Assembly (NCBI GenBank): GCA_000750105.3
Contig: JPHH03000010.1
Location: 620,001 to 684,000, forward strand
Reading direction: 5' to 3'
Origin: Tolypocladium sp. Sup5 PDA-1
Taxonomy: Eukaryota; Ascomycota; Sordariomycetes; Hypocreales; Ophiocordycipitaceae
Length of the DNA: 64,000 nucleotides
The position numbers were made by a program, and so were the translations under genes. Below are positions 21,501 through 33,317 of the stretch, in pieces (position 1 is the first letter of the stretch; every line of letters begins with the position of its first letter). Under the pieces are notes generated by a model. The model had not been told where the DNA came from and made no database searches. It worked only from the letters and a program-made list of their open reading frames with translations.

Positions 21501-23231
21501 TCAGACTCGTGTAGCGGCATCGTTGTTGTACTTGTGCGAGAGCTTGGAGATATCTTGCTCATCAAAGGGGTCCACCTGGGTGGTAGCAAACTCTCGAGCC
21601 GGGATCCTCTTGGCAAAAAGCACATCCAACTCATGGTAGGACCTATTCCAAGTCTCGGGAAGGCGGAAGTAACTCCAGACAAACATGCCGAAGCACGTTC
21701 CTCCCCACACAAAGCCGGTGTATCCCTTCAGGTTCCATGCCTGGGGATTCATAAAGTACTGCTGTAAAGTGCCGCCTATAACTCCCGTAATGTTGGAAGC
21801 GTCTCGGGCCAGGCAGATGGTTTTCTGTCGGAGGCGGGTAGAACCCATTTCAGCAGGGAGAGCCCAGCCGAGCTGGCCAGCGGAGAGCTGAAAGATGAAT
21901 GTCCAAAGCAGGGTAAGAACGGCTTGTGACATTCCCACTGCCGGCCTGTCCGTCCAGACATTCAGCATACCAATCAGGAGCAGCACGAAGCACATTCCGC
22001 CCATGCCCCAGACGTAGATCTGCGGCGGCCAATATACGGCATCAATGCGAACCAGTTGATGAGACATCCGACAAGTGCCAGGCCAGTCCCTCCGAGGGCG
22101 AGAGAGTATGTGGCGCTCGTGCCCAGGCCAACTTGAGAAAAAAAGTAAGAGCTGTTGTAGGCGAAGCATATGCCGCAAAGGATCTGCCCGGCAAAGACGA
22201 CACAGGCGATTTCGGTGCGGCGCAATTCAAAGCCCTTGAAGCAGTCCCAATAGCTTGTTCCGACGGACAGCTGCTTCTCAAGATTGTTGGTGTAAATAAT
22301 CGTGGAAAGCGTCTTCCGAGGGTCAATGTGCGTCGCCTTCGGAGACTGTAGTCGTCGCAAGGATTCCTCGGCCTCTTGCAGACGACCCATTCTTACCAGG
22401 TACCACGGGGACTCTGGTGACAGGTAGATGAGGGGAATGAGAAAGATTGGCCAGATCCATTGCAGAGCAAAGGGAATCTTGTATCCCCATTCATCTGTGC
22501 GTGTGGACAGACCCTTCAAGACAGCCGCAGATATCAGCTGTCCGATAATAAAGCACATGTTCGTATACGAGGTCATGTACGTGCGGAGGGCTGTGGGCAG
22601 AACCTCGGATGCGTATGCCGGAGCCGTCGTGGCGAGAATTCCCCAGGGGAAGCCGCAGAGAATCTCTCCGATGACCAGGGCAATGAGGCTCGGGGCGAAG
22701 AAGACGACGAAGATGAATGCCGACAGGGCAATCAAAGCGCCAATCTGGACGCGTCTGGAGCCGTACTTGGAGACTAAATAGCCGCTCATGAGGCACCCAA
22801 GGATGGAACCGACGCCACCGCCTTGAGATAGCCCTGCCTGCCAAGCAGCCGTCAGCTGATACCCGACGGGGGTTGACGGCGTGACTCCGACGAAGCGGCC
22901 GTATTTGATCACGAAGGAAGCTGGAGAAGTGTGTCAACATTCGTGATCAAACCTGTCCATGACTTCAATGCTCACGGTATGCGAAGAAGTTGGACAACAG
23001 GTTCGTGTCGTATCCTTCCATGATGACGCAGGTGGACGAGACCAGCGCCCACATGATGGCCTGGGGGTAGGCCTTGACGGCATCGCGAACAGTGAGCTCG
23101 TGCTCGTTGATGGTACCCTCTAGGCCGGCTTGATTGAGGTTATTGTCGCTGATTGTCCCTTCCTTGGCAACTTGCGTCAATGTCTTCTCGATCTCGACTT
23201 GCTGCACGGCGGGGGATTCAATCTTCTCCAT
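21501..23231 (-). pseudogene. MFS sugar (maltose-type) permease with a one-base frameshift
   Basis: Exons 22976-23231 and 21501-22920 encode an alpha-glucoside/maltose permease-like protein of the MFS sugar porter family: N-terminal TVRDAVKAYPQAIMWALVSS, GYDTNLLSNFFAYPSFVIKYG across the intron, SGYLVSKYGSRRVQIG, PESPWYLVRMGR, and C-terminal FVWGGTCFGMFVWSYFRLPETW. The reading frame is lost at about 22021-22030: it runs into LMPYIGRR and continues in another frame as QIYVWGMGGM. One missing C in GGCCGCCGCAG explains this. Apart from that base the gene is intact and would give 558 aa. A 53-nt pseudo-intron could hide the shift, but would delete a conserved loop. The gene is either recently inactivated or carries a sequencing error. 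Confidence 0.8.
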
Positions 23232-25454
23232 TGTGCCGGAGAGGGGGGTGGAAATTTGTGAAGCTGTCGGCCAAGAGTGTAGCTGTGGCCTATGAGGAAG
23301 GGTTGTGGATGTTGTTGATGTCAAAAAAGTGAGTCAACTTGACGCTGCCGGGCCCAGATATATCTACAAAATAGACTCTGCGAGAATGGAGGTTGTCTCG
23401 GCGACAGCGCCTCCCCCAAACCTTGCCTTGGTTGCTCGGCTATACGCCACCACGGGCTCTGGCGTTGATGCAAAGAGCGCGTCGTGCCCCGATTGATCGC
23501 ATTGGGATTTATTCGGAGAAAATGCTTTAAGATGTACGACATGACGCAGAGTCGCTGGTCCAGTCACTGACCCGTAGGCCAAGACAGTGTTAACACACAG
23601 TGGATTATATTGGGTGAGGCCCAGTCCAACAATTGTGCGGAGGGCAAGCCACGCGGATTTGCCAGGTAAGTTTCCGCGTCAGGTTAAATAACTCGCTGGC
23701 ATTGTGTCTAGCCCCCGCGTTTCCTGGCGGCTGGAAACTCGGGTTCTGGGGCCGGATTGGACGCGAAGCAAGCAAACTATGAGATCGATTGCAGCCAAGG
23801 CCAGTCCCAGCCCCTCGCATCAGCACTCGGGGCTTAAGATGAACGAGGCTGTTGACTGACGCTGTCGAATGCTCTTATGGCACCAGCTTCTGCAGGCTAC
23901 GATATGCATTCTTGCTTCCACATGCTGACAGAGGCAAATTCCCCAACTTCTCCAACCCAGCCATATCCTGACGTCGTTGGCCTTCCCCAGACCCGACTGT
24001 CTCGATCCTTGTCGGCCCGCTTCCTGTAGAACCGCGCCAATCCTTTACGTTAGATTCTGTCCCTGGTTCCGTGTCTCTCAGCTCCGTGGCCTACTCTGGG
24101 TTTCGGGACATTATTCTGTCGTGCGACTGCAAATCCGTGCCGAATGCGTGCGCCATAAGAAATGGCATCAATAGTCACGGCAAACGGGCGCATTTCGGAC
24201 CGAGTTCAATCCAGGAGGAACTGCTTTTCAATCGCAAAACCAATTCACACATTCAGTGTTTGAATCCTGGGCGGGTCTATGCGTATAGTTTACCAGATAT
24301 TATTGAATGCCTAAGTGAATGGACTACGTCCAACATTTGTATCGCATTTAGAAGTTTACCGTGGAAGAGCTAAAGCTCCCTCCACTCAACCCAAAGAGAA
24401 GGTGTATGCATTCACACAAAGTATAAAAGACAACTTCCTACAGAAGACTCAAACGCGTGATTCTCCAGTCGCCGTGTTTCGCTCTTGGGCCTGCCACGTC
24501 GGCCTCCCTTTTCCTTGCCCACCAGGTTTTTACAAGTGACGTTGTCATCAAGAGCTTCGACAGGGAGTGCAGCGATACATGACGCTCTGGCTTCCACCGA
24601 GCTGCGCACTGAGATCGAAGAAGTATATCGAGTATTCTTGCCGAATACGTCGAAGCAAGAATATGTGCCCGAGACGCCAAGGCCACTCCAGCCACAAGTT
24701 GCCGCCAGACCCAGGGTTTCGTGGTTGCATAGGGTACGGAGTAGTTGGCGGTGAAGTCGGCAGCCGACAATGCTCCCTGCGGGAAAGACGGACTAACTGA
24801 TTGGGGTAACTCTCGGGCTTTGGGGACCTTTGGAGAATTGGGGTTGAGTGTGCCTCTCGGTAGGCTAGACCTAGCCTATTAGTGACGGATCCATCCATTT
24901 GCCAATGGGGAGACTATGTACGGACTACTGGTGCATCTGTACGGATACCGCAAGGTCTGAACCAGGATCTCCCCGTTGGAGCTCAAATGTGCGGAGTAGT
25001 TGACGCCAATGGCACTCCAGGGCCTCTCATCGTAGTCCCACCATAGGAACCTGCCCTTTTTCCGTTTCGAAAGGTGGACTTATGACGGCTATACTTGGGC
25101 AGACCTGGAACATGGTATTGCCTCGCCGCTAAGTGGGTTTAATGGGTTGAGCTCAGCGAATGCTCATATAATGGCTTCCTTATGCATGAGCGCAGTGTTA
25201 ATGCAACTCACTCTGCCAGGCATACTTTCACCTTCGCATCGCAACTTGGTGAGCCTAGAACTGACGGCCCGGCCCTAATTCGGCCGCGCAATCCCCGCGT
25301 CAGCAACGACACCAGCATACGCGGCCTCGATGGCAATTTAAAGATGACAGGCACTATTTGACACTCGCATTGCCCCCTTGGAACGTGCCTTGCTCAAATA
25401 CACCGCTCGCTCTCATTCCCGTCTGTATCGAGTCACGTCACATCACGGCATAAG
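23232..25454. other. Long divergent intergenic region, no gene seen
   Basis: 2.2 kb between the permease (-) and a GNAT gene (+). A TATA-like ATATATC lies near 23359-23365, about 130 bp before the permease ATG. No splice-consistent coding sequence, repeat family or RNA gene is recognised. Confidence 0.5.
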
Positions 25455-26198
25455 ATGCAGGTAAAACTTCGCCATGCCGGGGACGCCGATGTTCCTACCA
25501 TGGCAGCAATTGAGGTTGAGGCTTTCCACGAGAGTCCGTATAGTAAAGCCCTTTTCCCGGAACACTTGCGAACGAAGCCTGGTACGCAAGACCAGCTAGA
25601 CTGGCGTGGCACGCGCATGAAAAGGGGCATCCAGGATCCAGCAACACACTACATCGTTGCCACCATGGAAGACGAGTCGGGATATGAAACCATCGCCGGG
25701 TTCGCAGAGTGGGTGGCGCCCAAGTCTGGTGACGTGGAGGCTCAACCCGTTCAGGAGAAGACGTCAGAAGAAAGGGCACAGGCGCACGAAAGGGGATTGG
25801 CAGCCTTGCCGGCGTTCATGGATAAGGATGCCGTCGTCAGATGCGACGACGAGATCAATCAATTGATGCAAGCTGCGAAGCCTTTGTTCGGCGAGAAGAA
25901 GCTGGGCGATATGTGGAGTGCGTTTCACAGATTTGACGCCAAACGACCATGCTGACATGCGTTCACAGCATTAAACTCCATCGCGGTTTCTGCCAATTAT
26001 CGGTCTAAAGGCATCGGGAAAATGCTTTCTCGTTGGGGGATGGAAGCGGCGGACACGAATGGCCAGGACATCTGGCTTGTCTCTGCCCCTGGCGGCCGTG
26101 CCATGTACCACTCTCTTGGCTTCGAGGAAATCGCAGAGGGCAGCCGGGCAGGCGAAGGCCAATATATCATGCTACGAGAGAAGAATGGCGGTGCATAG
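25455..26198 (+). CDS. GNAT N-acetyltransferase
   Basis: Exons 25455-25917 and 25969-26198 join in phase 1 to 230 aa. The N-terminal strand-helix LRHAGDADVPTMAAIEVEAF, the middle strand TIAGFAEWV, then LNSIAVSANYRSKGIGKML with the acetyl-CoA loop RSKGIG, and the closing MYHSLGFEEI follow the GNAT fold order. A charged, helix-prone insert (residues about 95-150) lies between the central strands, as in many fungal GNATs acting on small molecules. The substrate is unknown. Its 3' end lies about 80 bp from the sulfotransferase-like relic on the other strand. Confidence 0.85.
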
Positions 26199-26279
26199 TT
26201 GCGCGAGCTTAACTCAACTCCAGCAATGTCACGGTTTCCCTGGCCGTGGGCTACATATTCACAGAGCTTGAGCTGGAGT

Positions 26280-26553
26280 CTCTCATACGCAGCAATCATC
26301 TCGGCCGCAAACACGCTGGCGGCGGCATCCGTGACGGCGACGCAGTGTCCTAGCAGCTCGTCGAACTCGTCTGCGGAGATGGATACGTCGCCGTACCACT
26401 TCTTGCGGCACAGACGCACCCACCCCGGCATTTGTTCTTCTTGCTCAAAGAGAATGTCCCAGCCGTGGAACGTGTGGTCGTAGCCAAGTGTGAGCAGGGC
26501 CTGTGCAGAGATTCGGTTCCCGAACGCGGCGGACCGACACATATCACCTCCAT
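26280..26553 (-). pseudogene. Sulfotransferase-like P-loop protein relic
   Basis: A start ATG at 26553 opens with MEVICVGPPRSGTESLH, the PAPS-binding P-loop of the fungal sulfotransferase_4 / NAD-dependent-epimerase-associated family. The frame shifts by one base near 26498-26506. The next frame continues as ALLTLGYDHTFHGWDILFEQ, then WVRLCRKKWYGD, FDELLGHCVAVTDAA and SVFAAEMIAAY, again typical of the family. After about 26285 similarity ends; the rest of the protein, normally over 100 residues with the LNxR(E/D) segment, is missing. The sequence CACAG at the shift could mimic an acceptor, but no usable donor precedes it. So this is a frameshifted, 3'-truncated remnant. Confidence 0.65.
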
Positions 26554-27771
26554 GGGCTTGGTGCGACGGCGCGGTGGCGGCTCCGGGATGCGGCAGACGT
26601 AGTTCTCCAGCCGCTTTCACCACCAGCTGTCGAGGCTCGGCGCGCGAAGCATCTTTACTTCTTATTTCGATGTGATTTAAGTATACAGAGCGTACGGCCT
26701 GCGTGAGAGAAGAGAAGAGGGCTGAATCTTGATCTCACATACCTCCTCCGTCTGACACACGTCGTCACCGCGCAATACAACTAAAGTCTTACATTGTGCC
26801 TGCGAAGAGAAGAGTTGAAGCCACGACCAACAGGGCTTGTTGTCGCGTTTGCCTTCAAGAACGGTCAAACAATTGACCAGGGGATCATATTGTGCCGCTA
26901 TAATGGTGAGCGTGCGAGCAAGTGCAACCGACATCCGGGCGAGATACCGACAGCAGGCCTGCGCCAATGAGACTCGAACCCGAGGGAATGGCATTGGGAA
27001 CAGACTAACGTTACGTATTGTCACATCTCACCAGCATGGAGCCTGGCTGATCAGCCAATCCTGGGGGCCTGGCATGTCTCGGGCTGTCGCTCGTCACCAT
27101 TTGTGAAGATGCTAAGATGCTATGTAGGTCGCATCATCGCGGGAGCGTCCTGTTGGTTCAATGGCTCCAAAGCGGATGCAATGGTGCAGTCCGAAACGTG
27201 CAACTGCATGAGCAGCCGCAGGCGGGGAAAGGCAGTTCCTCCTTATCAGACGGCTTCGTCGCCGGGATGACACCATCGAGCTGAACCTTGGTCTTCCCGT
27301 CTTCCCGCGGCCGCAAAACGGAGCAAAAGACACCTTAGGGAAAGGATCCAATAGCAGCCCCACGGGATACCGGGGTCGCAGTAAGCACGACGACCCGAAC
27401 CGCGTGGTTTTGGCAGGAAAAGTGTCGAAACGTCACTGCCATCAACAATGTCGTGATATGCGCAGGTCTAGGCGTGATGGAGCGAGTTCGACGGCCCCAG
27501 CCGCTGGTGTCTCTTTAGTGGAGGCGGCGGTGGATCCTGCTGGATGTGACGATGCGAGCTGCGCCTACAGCACTATTACTCCCTGCCGGGCTTGCTGCTC
27601 TCTGCCGGGCTTGCAGGCTACCTTATTACCAGCGGCTGCTTTTATTGACCCGACATCAGCGAATCACTGATCGACCGGTCACTGTCCTCTTCAAGCGTAT
27701 CCTACGGGCCAGGGAATCCCCCCCCCCCCGTACGTTGAAAGTATATTAAATAGACGCACACTCCGTTCACG
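26554..27771. other. Intergenic region before the sulfatase gene
   Basis: 1.2 kb with no supported gene. A run of 12 C lies at 27718-27729, 42 bp before the sulfatase ATG, and a TATA-like TATATTAAA at 27742-27750. The block around 26960-27000 resembles a tRNA T-arm on the minus strand but cannot be completed. Confidence 0.5.
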
Positions 27772-30005
27772 ATGGCGTCCAAGCGGGAGAAGCCCGAGGA
27801 GAGCCAGCGCGAGACGCCTGAGAAGAGCCCCCCTCAGACGCGTCTCGTCCCTCACAAAGGGCCATCCGCCTTCAGAAGAACCGCAGACAAGATGGCGTTG
27901 CCAGTCTTCATCCTCGCGGCGCTGTTCCTCGCGCTCAATGCCATGGGCGGGAGCTCCAAGGACCATGGACACGGACATGGACGCAAGAAGCCCAACTTCA
28001 TCTTCATCATGACGGACGACCAGGACCTGCACCTCAACTCCCTCGACTACCAGCCCGTCGTACAGAAGCAATTCGTCCAAAAGGGAACGTGGTTCAAGAA
28101 GCACTTTTGCACCGTCGCCCTGTGCTGCCCCTCGAGAGTCTCGCTGCTCACGGGCAGGGCTGCGCATAACACCAACGTCACCGACGTCAGCGCTGTAAGT
28201 GCCTCCGGTTAACAATCTTTTCATCGAGCAGAACTGACAATTGCTGTTGCATGTAGCCATACGGTATGTCATCCCGTTGTCAACGGCACCATTCATCGTG
28301 CTTAGACTAACCTTGCCCGCGACAGGTGGCTACGGCAAGTTCATCGCCGAAGGCCTCAACGACAAATACCTGCCAGTCTGGCTGCAAGGCGCCGGCTACA
28401 ACACCTACTACACCGGCAAGCTGATGAACGGGCAGAGCATCAGCACGTATAATAAGCCTTTTGCAGCAGGCTGGACAAGATCTGATTGTAAGAGCAATAT
28501 CGCCGGCGCTGGTTCGAACGTTAGCTAAACCAACTTTCAAGTCCTGTTGGATCCTGGCACCTACATCTATAACAACGCCTCAATGGCGCTAGACAACGGC
28601 CCTTTCAAATTCCATACCGGACAGTACTCGACCGACCTCGTTGCGAATAGATCTGTCGAGTTCTTGGGCGACGCCATCACTGCGGGCAAGCCGTTCTTCC
28701 TCGGCATTACCCCGATTGGGCCTCATTCCGAGACCCTCCTCGGGAGTTCCGGGGCCGTGTTCAAGGCACCTGTGCCGGCTGACAGGCACAAAGACCTGTT
28801 CGCCGATGTCAAGGTTCCGAGGACTCCCAGCTTTAACCCCGATGTTGTAAGTGATCTGGCAGGCAGGGGCTCGCGGGACGTTTGGCTAGGTGCAATATTA
28901 ACCACCCATCTAGACACAGCCCGGGTCTGTCAGCTACTTTGCGACTCTGCCAAAGCTTAGCGAAGATCAGGTCAAATACAACGACGGCTACTACCGCCGC
29001 CGACTCCAGTCGCTGCAGGCAGTCGACGACCTCGTCAACTCCGTCATCTCGAAACTCGAGGCTCACCCGGACGTTCTCGCCAACACCTACCTCTTTTACA
29101 CCAGCGACAACGGCTACCATATTGGCCAGCATAGACTGCCGCCGGGTAAGACTTGCAACAAGGAGGAGGACATCAACATCCCCTTCCTCGCGCGCGGGCC
29201 CGGCATCGCGGCGGGCGAGGTCGCCACGTTCCCGACCTCACACACCGATCTTGTCCCGACGTTTTTCGAGCTTGCTGGCATCCCACTGCACGAAGACTTT
29301 GATGGCGAGCCAATCCCTCTTACGAGAAAGAGCCAGCACGCGAAGCAGCCCAAGCACGAGCACGTGAACGTTGAGTTCTGGGGCGAAGGGCTGGCTGAGG
29401 GGACTATATATGCCAATCTTGGTATGCTATCCCAACCCTGCAGGCTCGCGCACTAGAGTACTGACATAAAGGCGCGGGTAGGGGGCCAATTTGACAAGAA
29501 TACGTACAAGACACTGCGTGTTGTTGGCCACGACTACGACTTTTCGTACAGCGTGTGGTGTACCAATGAGCATGAACTGTACGACATCAAGGTACGCGAC
29601 TCTGCACAGGCCCGCCAGTAGCGGTAGTAGTAGTGTTGACACAATCCGCAGGCCGACCCGTCCCAGTTGAACAACCTGTACGGCTCCAACTCGACTACGG
29701 CGGGCTTCAGCATTCCCGAGCTCACAGCACGCCTTGATAGCCTCCTCCTTACGCTTAAGAGCTGCAAGGGGAAGGTCTGTCGACGCCCGTGGGAGGCGCT
29801 GTTTCCCTTGGGCCACGTGCACAGTCTTCGGCATGCGATGCACAAGGAGTACGACCGCTTCTTCCTGGAGGAGCAGGGCAAGGTCACCTTCTCGGCTTGT
29901 CTTCTTGGGTATATAACGTCGGCAGAAGGCGCCCTGGAGTCGAAACCATATGGCGGCGACATCTCGGATCGGTCATTTGAGGCACGGTGGGAGGATTGGA
30001 CCTAA
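27772..30005 (+). CDS. Sulfatase (arylsulfatase family)
   Basis: Seven exons (27772-28194, 28257-28263, 28326-28487, 28542-28846, 28920-29421, 29482-29591, 29652-30005) give 620 aa. Signatures: metal-binding FIMTDDQD (D82, D83); the formylglycine site C118-C-P-S-R122 followed by VSLLTGR; and FYTSDNGYHIGQHRL. The second exon is only 7 nt (CCATACG); it supplies P-Y-G so that VSAPYGGYGKF matches the family. A hydrophobic stretch (42-58) after a basic N-terminus predicts a signal anchor. The C-terminal YSVWCTNEHELYDI is typical of fungal members. The enzyme would release sulfate from aryl or other sulfate esters and requires formylglycine modification of C118. Confidence 0.9.
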
Positions 30006-30294
30006 GAACTGCGAAAGAGAGGACCATGGTGACGGTGCCTTTGTGGTAACTAGCATAACTAGCACCGCTGGGCAGATATTTGAAGATGCAACGAATGATA
30101 CAGTACATGTATCTAAAACGGCGCAGTAGAGCCAAACCTATAATGGTATGTCACCACATATGACGGGACTTTTAGACTGTCCTGCTATACCTTCAACCTG
30201 TCATGTACACATGGCAGAGGCTTGCCCTTTCAAGCTTTGAATGGTGGACTTGCATCTGTATATACTTTGTCCAATGTGTTCTTAGCAGAGGCGG

Positions 30295-32523
30295 TTAGTC
30301 TTTCATCTCTGGGGCGAAGTACGCTCCGAGTCTACCAGAGGCAGTGTCAGCATCGCCTTCTACCACTAGACTTGGGGGCGGACACTCACCCGATGATCAC
30401 ATAGCAGGCACACATCAAGGCACCCTTCAAGCCGCTCGTCCTGAGACTGCTGCTCGACTCGTTCAGAATGAGCAAGTTCACGAGGAGCACGCCCCCCAAG
30501 AGCGTCGCCAGCTCGAAGAAATTAAACGTCAAGGCCAGGTCACGGTGCAGGATCCAGCCGGCAATGACGGTCAGCGGCGTAACGCACAGCGCGATCTGAA
30601 TGGACGAGCCGACCGCAACGGCAATGGCCAGGTCCATCTTGTCCCTGGCCGCGACCGCCACGACTGTGACATACTCGGCGATGTTTCCCACGATGGGGAG
30701 TATGATGAGACCGATGAGCGACTCGGAGAGGTCGGTCTGGCGCGTCACGTCGTCGATGGCGCTGACTAGGAGCTCGGCGCTCACGGACATGAGGCCTGAT
30801 GTGACGATGAGCGCTCCAAGCGAGACTACTATCTCCCCAAAGGCGCTGGAGGCAGTTGATTGCCTGTCCGCGGATTGGTCCCGGTCCAGGCGGCTGTCCC
30901 GCAGCATCTGCAGCGTAGTCAAGCCGGACCTGGAGAATCCCCGTGTCATCTCCCTACTGAGCGACGACTCTCGGCTCAAATGGCCCCGACTGGACGTGAG
31001 TGAGAGCGATCGCGAGTGTTTCCGCGGCCACATGAGCGGCTGATGCGAGCTTGGTCGGGACCGGGCGCTGTCCGAGTCGCCGCTTCGACGCCCCCTGTAC
31101 TCGCCGCCGTATTCATCAGACTCCATAGAGTTCATTGCGCCCAGCTCGATGCGATTTCCAGGCTTGTGCGAGGCCGACCCGCCGGGGTTCTCGTCCGCGA
31201 ACCGGATTGTGCGAGGCGGCAGCGTCTGTGAGCCGGGGCGGGGGTGCGGAAGAGGCGGCTGCGGCTGGAGCTGGTGCTGGTCCATGCCAGATGTGTTGCT
31301 CTCGAGGTCAAACTCTCGACTTGACATTGCATCGCCATCATGAGTAGAATGCGATCTCAACTCATGCACGAAGTATGCAATGTAGATGGCCAAGACGAGC
31401 AGCGAGGATATCCTGCTCATCTTCAAGCTCGATGCGCTTGTGCCCTTGGCCAAATCATATGTGTAGTCAAAGGCGGTCTTGTCATGTTAGCGAACTGGGC
31501 TAGCTGCCTCGTGGCGGCTTCGTGCGGCGGAGTCTTACAGGCATCAAGAAGGTGAATACGGAGACAAAGAGCAGGCAGGCCAGCAGCTGTGCTTCGGCAG
31601 TGTTGTAGGTCGGCTCGCTGTTGACCACGCTCCCGGCCAGGAGAGCTGAGCCGAGGATCAACAGCAGGTTGACGAGAACCGACCCGAGTATCGAGGCCTG
31701 GACTATGCGGACGTGGTTGTTGGCCAGAGCGACGCTTGTGTAGGTGAGCGGTGGACTTGTAACTGTGCAGTACCCTGTCTCAGACTTACATGCTGTACAA
31801 CACGTTAGCCCAAGTCCAGGAGGTACAGGAGTACAGCAGTGTACGCTTACAATAGAATCAGCTCGACGAGGTTTCCCAAGCTGATGTTCAGCAGTGCCCC
31901 GACAGTATCGCCAGCGTGCGCCGCGATTCTCTCAGTCGCATCAGTCAGGATTGCGGATAGGGGCACGATGGCAATGGCGTTGGAGGCAAAGATCAGGACG
32001 GGGCTTCTTCGCGCAGCATAGCTTGCAAGCCCGATGGGCACAAAGACCAAGAGGACATTCAGCCAGGAGGAGAAGAGTATATCGCGCAGAGGGTCGATGA
32101 TGGAGCCTCGCTGCCCGCTCTCTTGGTCCGCGATGTCTAGGCTGTCGAACTGATGGAGCGCATCGAAGTCGGGTGCACGCAACCAAGACAGCTTGTCGCA
32201 CAGCCGGAGGATTCGTTCAATTCCATCTAGACAGGTGAGGAGTCAGGACGTGAACATGTCTCGCATTGTTTGCATCCAGTCTCGCACAACTTGGGCGGTC
32301 GATGCTTACCTCTGAAGGGGCCGGTCAAGAGGGTGCGAATACTCCTCTTGGGACCGGCCTGTGCTCCGGCTGATGCAGAGGCATCTTCGGGAGGCTCAGA
32401 CAGCATCGACGCGCCCTCGCCGTCTGGACAGTCATCGTCGTCGTCGTCGTCGCCGCCAGCCACACCGGTGAAGTCATCGCTCTGGGCATCGCACCGGACA
32501 CTTGCCGATGGCGCAGCTTCCAT
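30295..32523 (-). CDS. Vacuolar-type Ca2+/H+ exchanger (CAX family)
   Basis: Exons 32310-32523, 31851-32226, 31790-31792, 31539-31734, 30390-31477 and 30295-30331 give 637 aa. The two inverted CAX repeats each carry the ion-selecting motif: SLGNLVELILF in the first half and PIVGNIAEYVTVVAVAARDK in the second, plus VRIVQASILGSVLVNLLLILG. About 200 residues of Pro/Gln/Ser/Arg-rich, low-complexity loop (HQLQPQPPLPHPRP...) separate the halves, and the N-terminus holds seven consecutive Asp. The third exon is only 3 nt; without it the frame is kept but ELI-to-AL spacing is one residue short of the family. The protein would move Ca2+ (or Mn2+) into the vacuole using the proton gradient. Confidence 0.88.
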
Positions 32524-33317
32524 GTAGAGTCGGTAGAGTACAGTGAAATTGGATTGAGGCTGTGGACTTTGGGTTGCGACGACCCGAGCACAGGGCGCAA
32601 TGCGGTAGCAACAGCGATGGATCTTGTGTAATATGACACGGGCTGGGACTGGATGGCATGGAAATGAAGGGACGGCTCGACCAACGAGTTATTGACCGCC
32701 TTTATCTGCTTACAGCAGGCCCGGAATCCCCTCACGAGCTCACGCGACAGCTAACCAAGAACGAAAGACTGCAGGCCGGCGAAGCATCCTCCCGCGTCGA
32801 CGGGGACATTATTGCCTACCAAGCCTGCGTATCCCCGCGGCCTTTGGCGCCGCGATGAGGGATTTTTGTGATGGCTCTGATGAGCCCCGAGGCTGGAGGT
32901 GGAGGCCATAAGCGAGTCGCTATTATCGAATTCCTGATGGTCCAGCAACACAGTGACGTTATGCCCTGATGGTGTTGTACATGGCCCATCAACCCGTGTG
33001 ACTCGGCCGGGCTGCGCCGGTGGATGGCAGATGCGAGTATACACCACGTACCGCGCTAGAATTAATAAATAAAACCTACCTAAACAAAGGAGCATCACGA
33101 GCCGCCGCTTTGGGCGGCCTCCCCTTGCATGGGCGGGCTGCCTCCCCGCCTCGCGAAGTAATTTGCGGCGCCTGGAGGAGGCCATCTTCGTCCGTTGCAG
33201 GTCCTGGAAACCGTTGCGCTTCATTTCAACCGGCTCGACGAGGATTTCCGTGGCGATTTTCCCGTCTGCAAAACACCAGGCCAGACACCCCACAACAAGC
33301 GTGTAAGTCGGGCGGCC
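32524..33317. promoter_or_regulatory. Divergent promoter region between the exchanger and a GNAT gene
   Basis: 794 bp between the two start codons. Short frames occur on both strands but none has motif or splice support. An AATAAATAAAA tract lies at about 33062-33073. Confidence 0.4.

Noticed and set aside
21974..22084. 53-nt GT...CAG segment that could be called an intron in the sugar permease
   Set aside because: It would remove the conserved MPYIGRR loop and a helix end, while a single missing base explains the frame change with all conserved residues kept.
26930..27010. Possible tRNA on the minus strand (GGTTCGAGTC T-arm-like sequence)
   Set aside because: The T-stem pairs poorly, no matching acceptor 5' strand (TGCGCCA-like) or D-arm can be found at the right distance, and no anticodon loop forms.
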